Shown here: piece after piece, positions 31,470 to 43,740 of the stretch
How positions within the stretch are numbered: the stretch's first letter is position 1
Layout of the letters: each line of letters starts with the position of its first letter
From: Rachicladosporium sp. CCFEE 5018
Lineage: Eukaryota; Ascomycota; Dothideomycetes; Cladosporiales; Cladosporiaceae
Direction of reading: 5' to 3'
Length of the DNA stretch: 64,000 nt
NCBI GenBank assembly: GCA_002077045.2
Contig: KZ111155.1
Coordinates: 724,230-788,229 of the forward strand
The notes under the pieces: generated by a model
Told to the model about the DNA's origin: nothing
Database searches by the model: none
Seen by the model: the letters and a program-made list of their open reading frames with translations, nothing else
Position numbers and translations under genes: made by a program

Positions 31470-32880
31470 ATGTCTGAACGCGAAACCTACCCCCAGAGTG
31501 GCAGCTCTGGTCTCACCGGCAGCGGCAGCAGCAACACTTACGATTCAAATACCACCGGCTCCGGTCTCAGCAACACCGAGTCTAACAAGTCCGGCGGCGG
31601 CATCATTCAATCTGCACTTGGAATGGTCGGCCTGGGAGGTAACAAGACAACCGACAGCTCCAACACCAGCGGCCTGACAGGCAGTGGCTACGACAACACA
31701 AGCTCAACAACCGGCTCAGGCATTACAGGTGGCCAAGGTCAGTATAGTTCTACTACCACCGGCAACCCGAGTGACATCACCGATGGCGGCTCTGGCTTGC
31801 TACATGGCAACCAGTCAAGCGGCACTGGGTCCAGTGGCATTGGCCACAGTGGCGGACCGCACAACACGTTCGCGGGCAACGCTCTCGACCCAGCCGTGCA
31901 TGGCGAGTCGCAGAATCGTGGGACGGGCTTGAGTCTGCCTGGAGGTGCTGACTCGGGGTATACAGAGACGAGCTCAGGTGGCTCGGGTCTTACGGGCGGT
32001 AGCTCCGGCTTGACCGGTGGCAGCTCGTCAGGTTATGATAACAGTGGTAGCTCCGGCCTTACTGGCGGTAGCTCAGGTCTTACCGGCGGCAGCTCGTCAG
32101 GCTATGACAACAACAATAACAAGAGCAGCGGTGGCATCACGGGCGCCATCTCCAACCTCGTCGGCGGAGGCTCTTCGAACAACAACGCTAGCAGCACCGG
32201 CTCAGGTCTCACAGGCGGCAGCTCCTCAGGCTACGACAACAACAGCAGCAGTGGCTCCGGTCTGACAGGCGGCAGCTCAGGTCTCACTGGCGGCAGCTCC
32301 TCAGACTACAACAACAGCTCCACCTCCGGCACCGACGCCGGCAGCCGCTCCGGCAGATACGACTCCACCGCCCCGTCCACAACCCTCGCCGGCGACAACT
32401 CTCGCAACCCAGCAGCCGACGGCTCCACCACAAACACCTCTACTTCCCAATCTGGACGCGACAACCCTGCCACCGATGATCCCTCCGCCGCCGGGTCAGG
32501 CCAGGAGCAGACTAGCGGCAGCGGCATGGGCGAAGAGGAGAGGAAACACGATAACAAAGTCGCCGCCAAGCGGGAGAATCCTAGCGCTATTCCCACGGCT
32601 GGCGGCGAGAGGCTTGGAGAGAAGCATTGGGGGGAGAGCAAGGTTGTGCCTGATGCTGGGTTCGCGCCGCAGGATGAGGGAAAGGGGATTCAGAGTAGCG
32701 ATAATGATCGTAAGTTTGCTTGATTGATGATGGGTGTTGGGGGTGATGTGGATGCTGACTATGATTGTAGCTACGACTGCGAGTAACACGGCGAAGAACG
32801 CTGGGGGTAGCGCTAGTTCTCAGCAGACGGAGGGGAAGGAGAAGATCGGGGATAAGGTGAAGCATTTGTTGCACAAGTAG
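31470..32880 (+). CDS. disordered Gly/Ser/Thr/Asn repeat protein, probable stress-related hydrophilin
   Basis: Two exons: 31470-32709 and 32771-32880, with a 61-base intron (GTAAGT donor, GCTGAC branch, TTGTAG acceptor). The frame is open back to 31347, but MSERETYPQSG at 31470 sits behind a TATA box and is the likely start. The product is 449 residues, almost entirely Gly, Ser, Thr, Asn and Asp with no membrane segment or signal peptide. Tandem copies of a GSSGLTGGSSSGYDN-type unit span about residues 165-285. The C-terminus has the compact motif GGERLGEKHWGESKVVPD and an end rich in Lys (KIGDKVKHLLHK). The tail motif recurs, from memory, in uncharacterised ascomycete proteins. Hydrophilin/LEA-like protection is an inference from composition. 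Confidence 0.78.
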
Positions 32881-33063
32881 AGAGAAGACGTGGAGCTATG
32901 GAGGGAGACCTCCCAATCGGAACGTGCGCAGCTCGTGCCAACGTGGTACACCTATAGTGACCATGACTGCTCTTTCACGTTCAGACCGTTGTCTTCCGTT
33001 TTCACTTCTGCCCAGCACACCCCGAACATCTCCAGGCATCTAATTGCACCATGTAGTCCCGCC

Positions 33064-33988
33064 TTACTCGGCGGAAGCCAAGTTGTGAATACACACACTC
33101 TCGCATTCCAGCAGTTCACTGCATACGGTGCAGTGCCAATGGACCCGAGTGTCTCTGGCACCATCAATGGTGTGAACTATGACGCGCGCTACAGCAGGTC
33201 GCTGCTCCGCGCACTTCGAACATGCCCGTTCGATCTTGTCTCCCTCAGGTATGGTGCAATCAGCTGGAGGAGCCTGGGTTTGGAAGCCAACCATCCCGAT
33301 CGCAACATCCTGGGCAAGGCACGGAAGGGCGCGCATAAGCGCACTGTACTCCTGGTAGTGTTCCTTGCCTCTCTTGATTGCGATCAATATCACGCTAAGA
33401 AGGAAGTCTGTTGTCGGTCCTTGGACTTTGTAGGCCAGCTCAATCGCGGCAATGAGATCGGGTGTGCACTGCAGTGGGCTACATTTGAGCAGTGTGTCCA
33501 GCTTTTCGTTCGCAAGTTCCGCCAGCTGGGGAGTATTGTACTTGTCCGCCAGGATCACGATGCTGAGGTGAAAGGCGTATGGATCGGCAGCAGGTTGGAT
33601 GGCGTAGTCGAAATAGTACATATAGCGGACGAGCGCATCAACGCTATCCTCGCCATCCTCACTGAGGTCGATGGTCTTCTCCTGGGCTTCCTAGTGCATG
33701 TCAGTGGAGTCCATCAACTCGCTGCGAGCGGTCATATCCACTTCGCTCAAATGGAGCTCACCTTGAAGGGTCCGTTGCAGGCGCAAGCGAGTACATCCGA
33801 GTACGAGCTTAGAACGAAATGGTGTACTTTCCACGATCGCCCTTTGCAAGTGATGGTGAAATCCGTGCCCTCTGATCTCTCATACAGACTGTGAAGGTGT
33901 CAGTCGATCCGCTTCAAACAGGGCTCCGTGTCAAGCAATACCTTGCGAATCTGGCAGATACCGGAGAAAACGCTAGCACTGCAGCCAT
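33064..33988 (-). CDS. BTB/POZ-domain protein 1 with Cys-rich tail
   Basis: Three exons: 33988-33942, 33888-33762 and 33690-33064; introns of 53 and 71 bases with GT..AG ends. The product is 266 residues. The BTB core begins at SLYERSEGTDFTITCKGRSW and KVHHFVLSSYSDVLACAC, continues after the second intron with KTIDLSEDGEDSVDALVRYM and YYFDYAIQ, and ends with the LADKYNTPQLAELANEKL helix. Such fungal BTB proteins often act as Cul3 adaptors or oligomerise, but no substrate can be named. The C-terminal ~60 residues contain CSKC and HWHCTVC, a possible zinc ribbon. The first exon (MAAVLAFSPVSARFA) is short and less certain. It is a tandem paralogue of the next gene. Confidence 0.78.
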
Positions 33989-34417
33989 CTTGATCGTACC
34001 GTCCAAATTGATGTTGAATGTGGCAGTGCCGGCGGACACCTCGACGCTACAGTTATCGAACGGGCTTGGCAAGATTCTTGGGTTGGAAGGAGCGATGAAG
34101 ACTTGTCATGCGTGAATGCGCTGCCTACCAGCGGCTATCCCGCACCGTCTCCCATCATACCAGATTGCATCTATGCAGGCGACCTCGCCGACTGAGGGTC
34201 AAACATGTCATGCGTCCGCTCGAGCGCTTGTGAAAGGTTCGCTCGCCAGATTGAGGCGACATGTAATCAGGATACCGATCGTATATGATGCACCGTTGCT
34301 CCGATTCGAGCAGAGTGTGAGGAGATAGAGTTGGCTATTTTCGGTTATCATCCAAATCCTCTTCCGCTTCCTTGCGAGGTCGCCATGAAGATGCAATTGA
34401 GGCTCGCAGTATGAGGC

Positions 34418-35324
34418 TCAAATTCTCAGGACCATCTCAATCTGGAAGAGCTCCACTTTCCTTCGGGTTGTGAATGCCCTCTTCCATCTGGGCACGAAGT
34501 TGTGGCCGCAACTTTCACACCTAACATAGCTACAGTACCCATGGCTCTGCTTCCATCCGCAGTTTGCGCACTTGAGTTTCGTAGTCTCCCCTCTTGCTAT
34601 TGCGATCGCAACGTCTTGCGAGAGCGAAGGGAGCTGACGGATGATCGCGCAGTATCCTTCGAAGTCATCCTCGCTGCTCTTGATTACTGCCTTCACCAGC
34701 GCCTCACGGTAGGCAGCCGTAGGTCCTTCAGCATCGTACGCAAGCTTCGTAGCAGAGACCAAGTCATCAGTGAGCTTGAGTGGCGTGCCACTCAGTATTC
34801 TGACCAGCTTGGTGTTCGCGAGCTTGAGAAGGTGTTGGATGTCATACTTGTTGGCGAGGAGAATCATGTTAACGTGCGTGGTGTATGGCTCTGATTCACA
34901 GTCGTCCAGCGCGTAATCGAATGCATACATGTAGGAAATGAGGGCCTTGACACAGGCTTCGCCATCTATGCTGAGGTCGATGGAACGTGCTGCAGTCTCC
35001 TACTCGTTATCAGCGTGTGTCCTTTCGAAGTAACTTCTCTGTGAGCGACACACCTTGAAGTTTCCATCGCACGCACATGCCAGCACATCTGAGTAGAGAT
35101 TGAGCACAAAGCCATGGACTGCCCATGATTTCTTGCCGCAGGTGATCGTGAAGTCGGTGGCTTGACCTGTTTCGAAGAGACTGAGTACGAAACACATCAG
35201 TCTCCCGAACTGCCCCAACTCTCGGCTTGATGTATTCTTACCTCTTGAATTTGCCGGCGACTGCTAAAAGACCTTTTGGACCTCCCTTGGTAGCTTCGCT
35301 GATCGGCCATCCGGTGTCCGACAT
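34418..35324 (-). CDS. BTB/POZ-domain protein 2 with zinc-ribbon-like tail
   Basis: Three exons: 35324-35242, 35180-35054 and 34999-34418; introns of 61 and 54 bases (the second with GCTGATAACG branch and GAGTAG acceptor). The product is 263 residues, starting MSDTGWPISEATKGG. The BTB core reads LFETGQATDFTITCGKKSW, AVHGFVLNLYSDVLACACDG, then RSIDLSIDGEACVKALISYM, YAFDYALDD and LLANKYDIQHLLKLANTKL. The C-terminus has CANCGWKQSHGYCSYVRCESC, a plausible zinc-binding ribbon. Exon 2 is exactly 127 bases in both BTB genes and the intron phases agree, so the two arose by tandem duplication. The function beyond protein-protein interaction is unknown. Confidence 0.82.
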
Positions 35325-36482
35325 GTTGTGTGGTGCTTGAGCAAAGAGTGCCGAGATGACGGCAGCCTTGCCAATCTGCGAAGTGTTCGCGCGTTCGTAG
35401 TGGGGTCAGCAAACGCGTCGTTGCATAAAGCCCGCGGCAATCCGCGCCGCTTCCGTCCATGGTAACTCTGCCATTGCATTCTTTCCATTCACTTGCTGCA
35501 TGTGATGCGCCAGCCGGCGCATACCACTTCATTGCTCGTTCTTTCGATCACCAATCTCCATGATGGAGCTCGCGTCCATCCCTAACACAGGATGGTGAGT
35601 GAGACGAGTCATTTCGCCAAGAAGTCCACGCTACCCACTATCAGCTCGTCTCTCGCAACGTAGCACTGAAATGGCCGTGACAGCTTGGAAGCAGACTAAG
35701 GGCTGAGAATACAAGTGAGCTTGATTTACAAGCATTGGCAACCTACATTTTCACTTCGCGATGGCGTTTCGTGGAGGCAATGGTTGAACAGACATGAGAT
35801 GTCGCATCATGGATGTGCACCATCTCCTGCAATTTGCTCGACCAAGCACAGTTTGCTCATTGTATCCACTCATGTGCGTCGTGGCATGTCTATTGACGGG
35901 AACGATGTGTGGTGATGCCAATATGTTGTTACTATGGTGTGGCATGACCTCCTACTCTGACAGGAGGCGCGCGGGTGTTGGGCGACATTGAGGTTCCGCA
36001 ATGCCGGCGATGACACTGAATGGATGCGAGAATCCTCGTGAGACCGATGAGCTGCGAGAGAGGCAAGCTGTATGATGGAACATGTCACATAGCATACGTG
36101 GTTGATGGATGTTTGGATGAAGTGAGGTCGGATGACAGCGCTTGCCCGAATGAGGGAAGGGAGGAGTGGAGTCGAAGCGGAGAGGAGTCTTGTGCGCCAC
36201 CATGGGCATCGCAGTCGATATCGGCAGCCATCGTGTCACATTCTCTTGATTGTCAGACCAGACGACGTTGATGAAGGAAGAAGATAGGAACACGTTCGCT
36301 GCGCAAGTCACAGACTTCGCCTCCGCGCCCCACTTCGGATAACCTCGACCAAGTCGTCCGAGCGGCCATGATATAGGCCAAATTCAGCACTATAACGATT
36401 GCACACGGCAATGGCACATTCGCAATGATCATAGGACGACAGAAAGTATTCTCTGGCATACGCATGACACGAGTCCGAAGTC
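35325..36482. other. divergent intergenic region, no gene seen
   Basis: About 1.16 kb between the divergent BTB2 and LSD1-type genes. The frames here are short and not protein-like. It must hold both promoters. Confidence 0.5.
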
Positions 36483-39400
36483 ATGGCGGCGATTGGCAAC
36501 ATGTCGAATATAGCTGGACTGGTGGCTGGACACAAGGCCAATGCCACGACTGCTAATGCGATCTCTCCTCTTGACGAAGACGACTCAAGTCTCTCTTCTG
36601 CAGCAAGTGACATTTTCGACCGGCTCTCATCGAACAAGAGAGCAAGTAGCGGATCCTGGGAGGTCGATGCAAATGGTAATTGGCATCGATATGGCTCCCT
36701 TGAGTCAGCTACGAGCACAGGGATATCGTCCATCTGTTCTTCTACTGCTGCTGACGATGTATTGAAAGATCGATCATCAGGACCTTCTTCATCCAAAAAG
36801 CGTATGTCCGATGGCACTATCAAAGTCGCATTGCCAACATCTGGCATCAGCTCAGAGAGGGCAGCGACACCGCGAAGTATCGAGCGTAAAGGCATCTCAA
36901 CAGAACAACATGAGAATCTCAAGCCACAGCAGAAACGAAGAGGACGTCCCCCAAAGGACAAGACGAGTGTGCAGCCATCGAAACCAAAGCATCACACTGC
37001 TTCGTTCATCTCGACGATGCAAAGCGCGGTGAAACCACGATCAGCAATACCATACACACTTCCTATCAGCACGTTCGCCTCACAATGCATCGAAGCTGCT
37101 CAGGCGTCTCGACTTGACCCATATGTCTTACACGCTGGCGAACATGCGCTCTTGGCAGACCGAATTACCTCAGCTGAGGTCACAGTATACCTCAATATTC
37201 GAAATGCGATACTGCGCCTCTGGACACAGAACCCTCGATGTTGCGTCACAGTCGAAGAGGCAGCTGGCTGTGCCAAAGAAGGCAGATTCTACGGTCTGGC
37301 GGAGGTTGCATACAAGTGGCTTACCCGAAATAGGTATATCAACTTTGGCTGTGTCGAGGTGCCACAAAATCCGACAGCGAGTGCAAAGCCAAAGAAAACA
37401 TCGAAGCAGAAGACTGTGGTCGTCATTGGTGCCGGCGTAGCTGGTCTCACGACTGCACGCCAGCTTGAGGGTCTTTTCGTACAACACTCAGATTATTGGT
37501 TTGAACGGGATGAAAAGCCGCCGAAAGTCGTCATCTTGGAAGCCCGCAAACGCATTGGTGGACGCGTGTACTCGAAGCCATTACGAACGCAGAAGCCGCA
37601 TGGTCTCGCAGGTGATCTTCGAAATACCGCAGAGATGGGTGCGATGATCGTGACTGGATTTGAACATGGCAATCCGCTCGACCCAGTCATACGTGGTCAG
37701 CTTGGCTTGCAATACCATCTCATGACAGATGCACTTACCATATTTGACACAAATGGCAAGCCTGTGAAAGAGAAGCGAGATATGCTGAACACGGAATTGT
37801 ACACGGACATCACGGATCGGACAGGCGACTTTCGAGCAATGGCCCAGCCACGAAATATGCTCAAGGGTGACGAGGATCTCATCAAACGCTCGCGAGATCC
37901 GATGCCTGGCGGATATAACAGCTTTAAGCTTGAGCCACTACCTGAACCCCTTGGAGGCAAGCCGAAGACCGTCATGAAGAGAGGGCGGCGGCTCAACGCG
38001 CCACCCGGGACCGAGAAGTTAACAGGAAGAGCACAAGTGGTAGAGGCAAGCACTGGCATAGTGAAGGCAGCACAAGCCGCAGCTGAGATGGGCTGGAAAG
38101 TCAAGGAGGGCGTTACCAAGCATCACACACTTTCATTGAAGCCAATCGCCGAAGCGACTTTGTATCCAACTCTGGGAGCTGTCATGGATAATGCGATCAC
38201 CCAATACCAGTCATTGCTCGAGATGACACCACAGGATATGCGGCTACTCAATTGGCATCATGCAAATCTGGAGTACGCCAATGCCGCGCCTGTCAGCTGG
38301 CTCAGTCTCAGCGGACATGACCAAGATACCGGTAACGAGTTCGAAGGCGCACACTCCGAGATCATTGGCGGGTACACACAGCTCCCACGCGGTCTGATGA
38401 TCCTGCCTACAAAGCTCGATGTCCGTTTCCAGTCCATCGTCGACAGCATACATTACGATGACCATCTGGAAGACGATTCGCTTAGAACGCGGATAGTCTG
38501 CACAGATGGTCAAGTGATAGATGCTGATGAGATCGTGGTCACTGCACCACTTGGGGTGCTCAAGAGCGAAGCCATTGATTTCGATCCGCCTCTGCCACAC
38601 TGGAAGATGGGCGCGATCGATCGGATGGGCTTCGGTCTGCTCAACAAGGTATGACTGATGTCCTGTGTTACTGCAATACACTCACTGACAGAGGATTAGG
38701 TCGTCTTGGTATACAACGAGCCCTTCTGGGACGAGTCGCGCGACATGTTCGGCTTGCTTAACGAAGCAGAGCAAGCGGACAGCCTCAACCCGTCACACTA
38801 CGAAAGACGAAGAGGGCGCTTCTATCTGATCTGGAATGCATCCAAGACAAGCGGCAGACCAGTTCTGATCGCACTCATGGCCGGTCACGCAGCACACCAG
38901 GCTGAAGTCACCGACACGTCCACCCTCGTAAACGAAGTCACGGACCGTCTACGACGAGTGTTCTCGCCATCAGTTCCACTCCCGCAAGAGGTGATAGTCA
39001 CGAGATGGAAGCAAGATCCTTTCACCAGAGGCACATACTCATTCGTCGCGCCACGTACACAACCGCAGGATTACGATCTCATGGCGAAATCTGTTGGGAA
39101 CTTACACTTTGCGGGCGAGGCTACATGTGGCACGCACCCTGCTACAGTACATGGTGCGTTCTTGTCTGGCTTGCGAGCTGCCGCAGATGTGATGGAGAGC
39201 TTGGTTGGACCGATCAAGCTGCCCAGCCCGCTTGTGGGACCACCGACGATCAAGCAAGAGACATCGACTGGTCACTTCGCACGAGCCGCGCCTACGCCTA
39301 CGCCAGTATCGCGACCACAAGCAGCACAACCGAGTTCACTCCCATTCTTAGCGCCCACATCTCTGCCATCGACAGAGCCACACATCAAGCAAGAGTCGTC

Positions 39401-39950
39401 TACAACACCTCTCTACAGCATTCCTGCAGCAGTTGTACCCACTGTCCCGCGCAAGTCGGTCTGTGCAGCAGACCCATCGTTCTGGATCCCCGACACGTTC
39501 GACTCTCACCTCACTTACGAGACCTGCATACTCAGTCTCATCAGCTCCAAGATCGGTGACCGCCCACTTAAGCCTTTGCGTCCCGGAGTAAACCCTTTTC
39601 TTCTCTTCACTAAAGCTCACTGGGACGAGTGCCGCGAGTTCTGCAACAAAGATCCGAAGTTGAGGGATGTGAGAAATATCATCCGCACTACGCTGGGCAC
39701 GAGATGGAAGGCATTGAGCGAAGCAGAGAAAGTTCCGTGGGTCGAGCAGAGCGTTGGGGCTCAAGGGGAGGCTGATCGCGCGAGACGGGAGTGGGAAGCA
39801 GGAGTTCAGAGATGGGATGAGCAGGCGAAGAGAATAAGGGAGGAGTTCATGACAGAGCGTCCGCCGCCCGAGGGTTTCAGGGGAGAACTCGGCGGGGAAA
39901 GCGGGAAGAGGAAGACGAACGTCAGTGCATGTGTTGGGCTTGGTATGTGA
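36483..39950 (+). CDS. hdmA: LSD1-type lysine-specific histone demethylase with SWIRM, amine oxidase and HMG box
   Basis: Two exons: 36483-38648 and 38700-39950, with a 51-base intron (38649-38699, phase 0). The product is 1138 residues. LSD1/KDM1 enzymes remove methyl groups from H3K4/K9 with FAD. The N-terminus (1-180) is disordered with an AT-hook-like RRGRPPKDK. SWIRM lies at about 183-290 (IPYTLPISTF.., VYLNIRNAILRLW, RNRYINFG). The FAD-binding GAGVAGL is near 316, followed by RKRIGGRVYS. The catalytic-site Lys (equivalent to human K661) is in LLNKVVLVY; its codon is the last one of exon 1 (K722). A Pro-rich linker follows, then an HMG box at about 1020-1100. This SWIRM-AO-HMG order is that of Aspergillus HdmA. 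A GTATGT at the very end could be a donor for a small extra exon. Confidence 0.92.
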
Positions 39951-40793
39951 AGAGCATGAGGTGTGATCTTTCGCTCGCGGAGAGGTGTTTACTGGGCACA
40001 GTATACCATAGCACGACAGCGTTGCTACAATACCATCTCGATTGCTGAATAGGGTTTACTTCGTTCCTTGGATTGCGCCACTGACGTTGGCTAGCGCGCT
40101 GTGACCTTCTACGCTTCGCTCGCGTGGCAGTTCGATTTCAGCCGGGAAGATAGAGCTCCGCTTCCAAAGTGCCCCAAGATCGTGGGGATTTGCGCTCGCT
40201 TCACGTGTTGGTGCGTCTTGAGTGTGGTTGCGCAGGGTGCCCTGCGCCGCGAGCTGAGGTGCATGTAGTCCATGGAAAGTAGACCCGTAGATTATTCATT
40301 ATCGTTCGCGGAGACCCCGTTAAATCTGTCATGACCCCATCTCTAATCGCCTAATGCACGGCCGTTTACTGTTCGAGGCTCCCTCCACTTCGTACCTCCA
40401 CTGGCGTCTCTCCGCACACGAGATCATCCCGCAGCCTACTGATCACCAGCTGTGCCGCGTCGCAGACTTCGACTTCTGCACGGATTTGAAATCATTCACC
40501 TTTCGATCCAGCGATTCTTCGCCTGCATAGCTGGACTCTCTCTAAGTTCCAATTTTGAGTACGAACATCGCGACAAGAGATCGGGTTAAGTGGACCTACG
40601 CGGGCTGCCGAGCTCAGGAACAGGACAACCGGACTTTGTACAGTGGACTTTGCGATTCGGCGTTGGCACTGAGAACATCACATATACAACCGGGTTGTGA
40701 GAGTGCGCATATTTGGACTGAGCACCACTGGAGCAGATTGGTGCGCTCAGAGCGCATAGCAGCGCTGGTGGGGGCAGGTGGGAGGTTTGAACC
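39951..40793. other. intergenic and creB leader
   Basis: About 840 bases between LSD1 and creB on the same strand. The part from 40370 to 40550 is CT-rich, as expected for a long fungal 5' leader. No other gene is seen. Confidence 0.45.
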
Positions 40794-43188
40794 ATGTCGT
40801 TCTTTGGGAAGTTCAAGGGCGGCTCGGTCAGTAATCACGACAGCATTCGAACACGTCGCAAGCGGGACAAAGCTGACAGCATGTGGGCACTTAGACACAG
40901 AGTCCGGGCAACCTCACATCGCCTATCAAGAAGGATCCCAATGCTCTACAACCTACGCCGCTTGAGAAGCATCTGGCTGAAGTGACGGGGCCGGTGCGAT
41001 CAGACGGCAGCGACAAGTTCTTCGGGTTTGAGAATGTGAGTTGAGCTACTGGAAATGTAGCACTGTATATAGCTAACGCAAAAATGTAGTATGGTTCCAC
41101 ATGGTAGGCAGCGTAGCTCTTCCAACGCCACTATCAGCAATACTGACTCGAAGACACAGCTACTGCAACTCCATCGTACAATGTCTATACTACTCGGCGC
41201 CCTTCCGAGAAAATGTCCTTAACTTTCCTTCACAGCAATTCCTAGAGAGCATACGAGACGAGCTCCCGAAGAGCAATGGCGGGCCGATATCACCTCGAAA
41301 CAAAAGCACGACACCATACCCCAATCTCGCCTCGCCAGCACGCAAAGTCGCTCCTCCAACATCACCAGGTCCTGCGCAGAAGCCAGAAGAGACGAAGGAC
41401 TCACCCGAGTACAAGAAGAAGCTGGCGTTGCAAGCGGGGCCAGTACTGGACATGGTGTACGACAACTCGAATCGCTACGGCATGGACGAGTCGCTTTTCA
41501 CATCGTTGAAAGATATTTTCGAGGCAATAATACAAAACAAGTCGAGATTAGGCGTTGTCAGTCCGCATAAGTTTCTGGAGATCCTACGGAGAGAAAACGA
41601 GATGTTCCGATCGGCTATGCACCAAGACGCACATGAGTTTCTGAATTTGCTACTGAACCAGGTAATTGATAATGTTGATTCGCTGTCTAATAAGCATCCT
41701 GCGCCGATACAGTCGCCATTACAAACGAATGGCGGTGCGCCAGAGCATGGTCTAGCCGCCGCGATGTCTTCGGCTGTGGCAGGAGCACACAAGAATGGAC
41801 TGGACACACATTGGGTGCATGATCTGTTTGAGGGTCTGCTCACCTCGGAAACGAGGTGCTTGACTTGCGAAACCACATCACAGCGCGACGAGGCATTCTT
41901 GGACTTGTCAGTCGATCTCAGTGCACATACATCAGTCACCTCGTGTCTGCGAAAGTTCTCCGAGGAAGAGATGTTGTGCGAGCGTAACAAGTTCCACTGC
42001 GACAACTGCGGAGGCTTGCAAGAAGCGGAGAAGCGTATGAAGATCAAGCGTTTGCCGCGAATATTGGCATTACACTTGAAGCGCTTCAAGTACACCGAGG
42101 ATTTACAGCGATTACAGAAGCTGTTTCATCGGGTTGAATACCCGTTTCACTTGCGACTATTCAATACCACAGATGACGCTGAAGATCCGGATCGATTATA
42201 CGAGCTCTACGCGGTGGTAGTGCATATCGGAGGCGGACCATATCATGGCCACTATGTCAGCATCATCAAGACCGAAGACCGCGGCTGGCTGCTATTCGAT
42301 GACGAGCTTGTTGAACCAGTGGACAAGAACTATCTTCTCAATTTCTTCGGTGGTGAGCCTGTGCCAGGTGCGCAAGATGCCAAGCAGCTCGCATGCGCAT
42401 ATGTCCTCTTCTACCAGGAGACTACGCTCGAAGCTGTGATGAAGGAGCAAGAAGCAGAGGGTCACTACACCGAGCCTCCCATCCGCACCTCCGAGGAACC
42501 AGTCCTTTCCACCCAGTCCGCAAAAACGAACAGCAACAACCTTCACACCACGATGACTGTCATGACGCCACAGACCGAAGATCTAGACCACATGTCGCAC
42601 CTCACGCACGCAGCTACGGCGCCTGTCCTCGCCATACCAACGCCACAGCAATATAGCAATCCCTCACAACATCTGCCCACAACTCCAGCTCTGCAGCCGA
42701 TCTTGCCGACCAAGTCAAAGAAAGAGCTTAAAGCCGAAGAGAAAGAACGCAAAGCGCAGATCAAAGCCGATGAGAAGATCGCGATTGCAAAACGCAAAGA
42801 GTCCGCTACCAAGCGCATGGAGATGTGGAAGAAGCAGGACGAGGAGCTGAAAGCTGCTATTGAGATGTCGAAAGCTAGTGCGGCTGAGGACGCCGCGAGA
42901 CGGCCCCCTGGGGAAGAAGGCGGCGAGGAGGTGAGCGAGAAGCTCGCACCACTTGGTAGTGGCGGCGTCCCGAGGGAAGGCGAGAAGGAGAAGTCTAGCG
43001 GTGGATTGGCAAGGTTCGCAAGGCATGGGAGTATGAGTTTGAGAGGGAAGCCGAAGTTGTTTGGGAGTAAGGAGAAGGATGTTGGAAGCCCGGGTGAAAT
43101 TAGAGAAGGAAGTGTTGTGACTGACGAGGACAAGGCGAAGAAGAATCGGTTCAGTTTGGGGAGGAAGAAGAGCGCCGTGTTGCAGTGA
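40794..43188 (+). CDS. creB: ubiquitin-specific protease CreB (USP12/46 family)
   Basis: Four exons: 40794-40826, 40901-41035, 41090-41103 and 41160-43188; introns of 74, 54 and 56 bases. The product is 736 residues. The N-terminus MSFFGKFKGGSSPGNL.. leads to PTPLEKHLAEVTGPVRSDGS and the Cys box YGSTCYCNSIVQCLYYS. The catalytic C61 is encoded by TG at the end of the 14-base exon 3 and C at the start of exon 4. The His box GGGPYHGHYVSI carries H425. CxxC pairs (RCLTCE, FHCDNCG) form the zinc finger of this family. A coiled coil rich in Lys/Glu at about 545-605 is characteristic of fungal CreB, which with WD40 partner CreC removes ubiquitin in carbon catabolite repression. The tail is basic and disordered. 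Confidence 0.93.
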
Positions 43189-43740
43189 AGTTGGAGAGAA
43201 GGAGGGTGTACAGACTTGGATCATTTGAGCGATACCCGTGGTGCTTTGAGCGATCACAGCGACTCATGGCGTGGGCGTTTCTTGGGCAGGCATCTGGGAA
43301 GGAGAAGGCATTGGGACTGTAGAGCACAGTAGGGAGCACAGGGAAAACGACAAATAGCTTAAAGCTTCTTGAAACTCCAATCCTAATTTGTGATGTCGTG
43401 ATCTTGCTCCCAATCGTGGCTTCATTCGAATCGTCATTGCCGTGGCCCTCTGGCACCCTCGCGAGCTTCTGGATTGCCACTGTATGAGACTAAACCGATA
43501 GCCCTCTGTCCGTCTCCGCAGCGCTCACTCCGATGCTGGGCTCGGTTCATTGTGTGACCTCGTGCTCTCGAGCGAGCCGCGATCCCGGCAACTCATGCAT
43601 TCGAGCATCGTCCCGTCTCGTGTCGCCGAGCCTCTGCACAATGCGGCGTACTTCACCTCGCGGCTTCCCCTCCGCGACACGCGGGATCAGATTCAACATC
43701 TCTGGCCCAAAGGTTTGTTCTCGACTTCTTGGTCTCCCTT
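43189..43740. other. convergent intergenic region, no gene seen
   Basis: About 550 bases between the 3' ends of creB and YOS1. No recognisable gene. Confidence 0.5.

Noticed and set aside
40080..40150. tRNA-like B-box (GTTCGATTTC) near 40130
   Set aside because: No matching A-box or foldable cloverleaf lies upstream at the right spacing.
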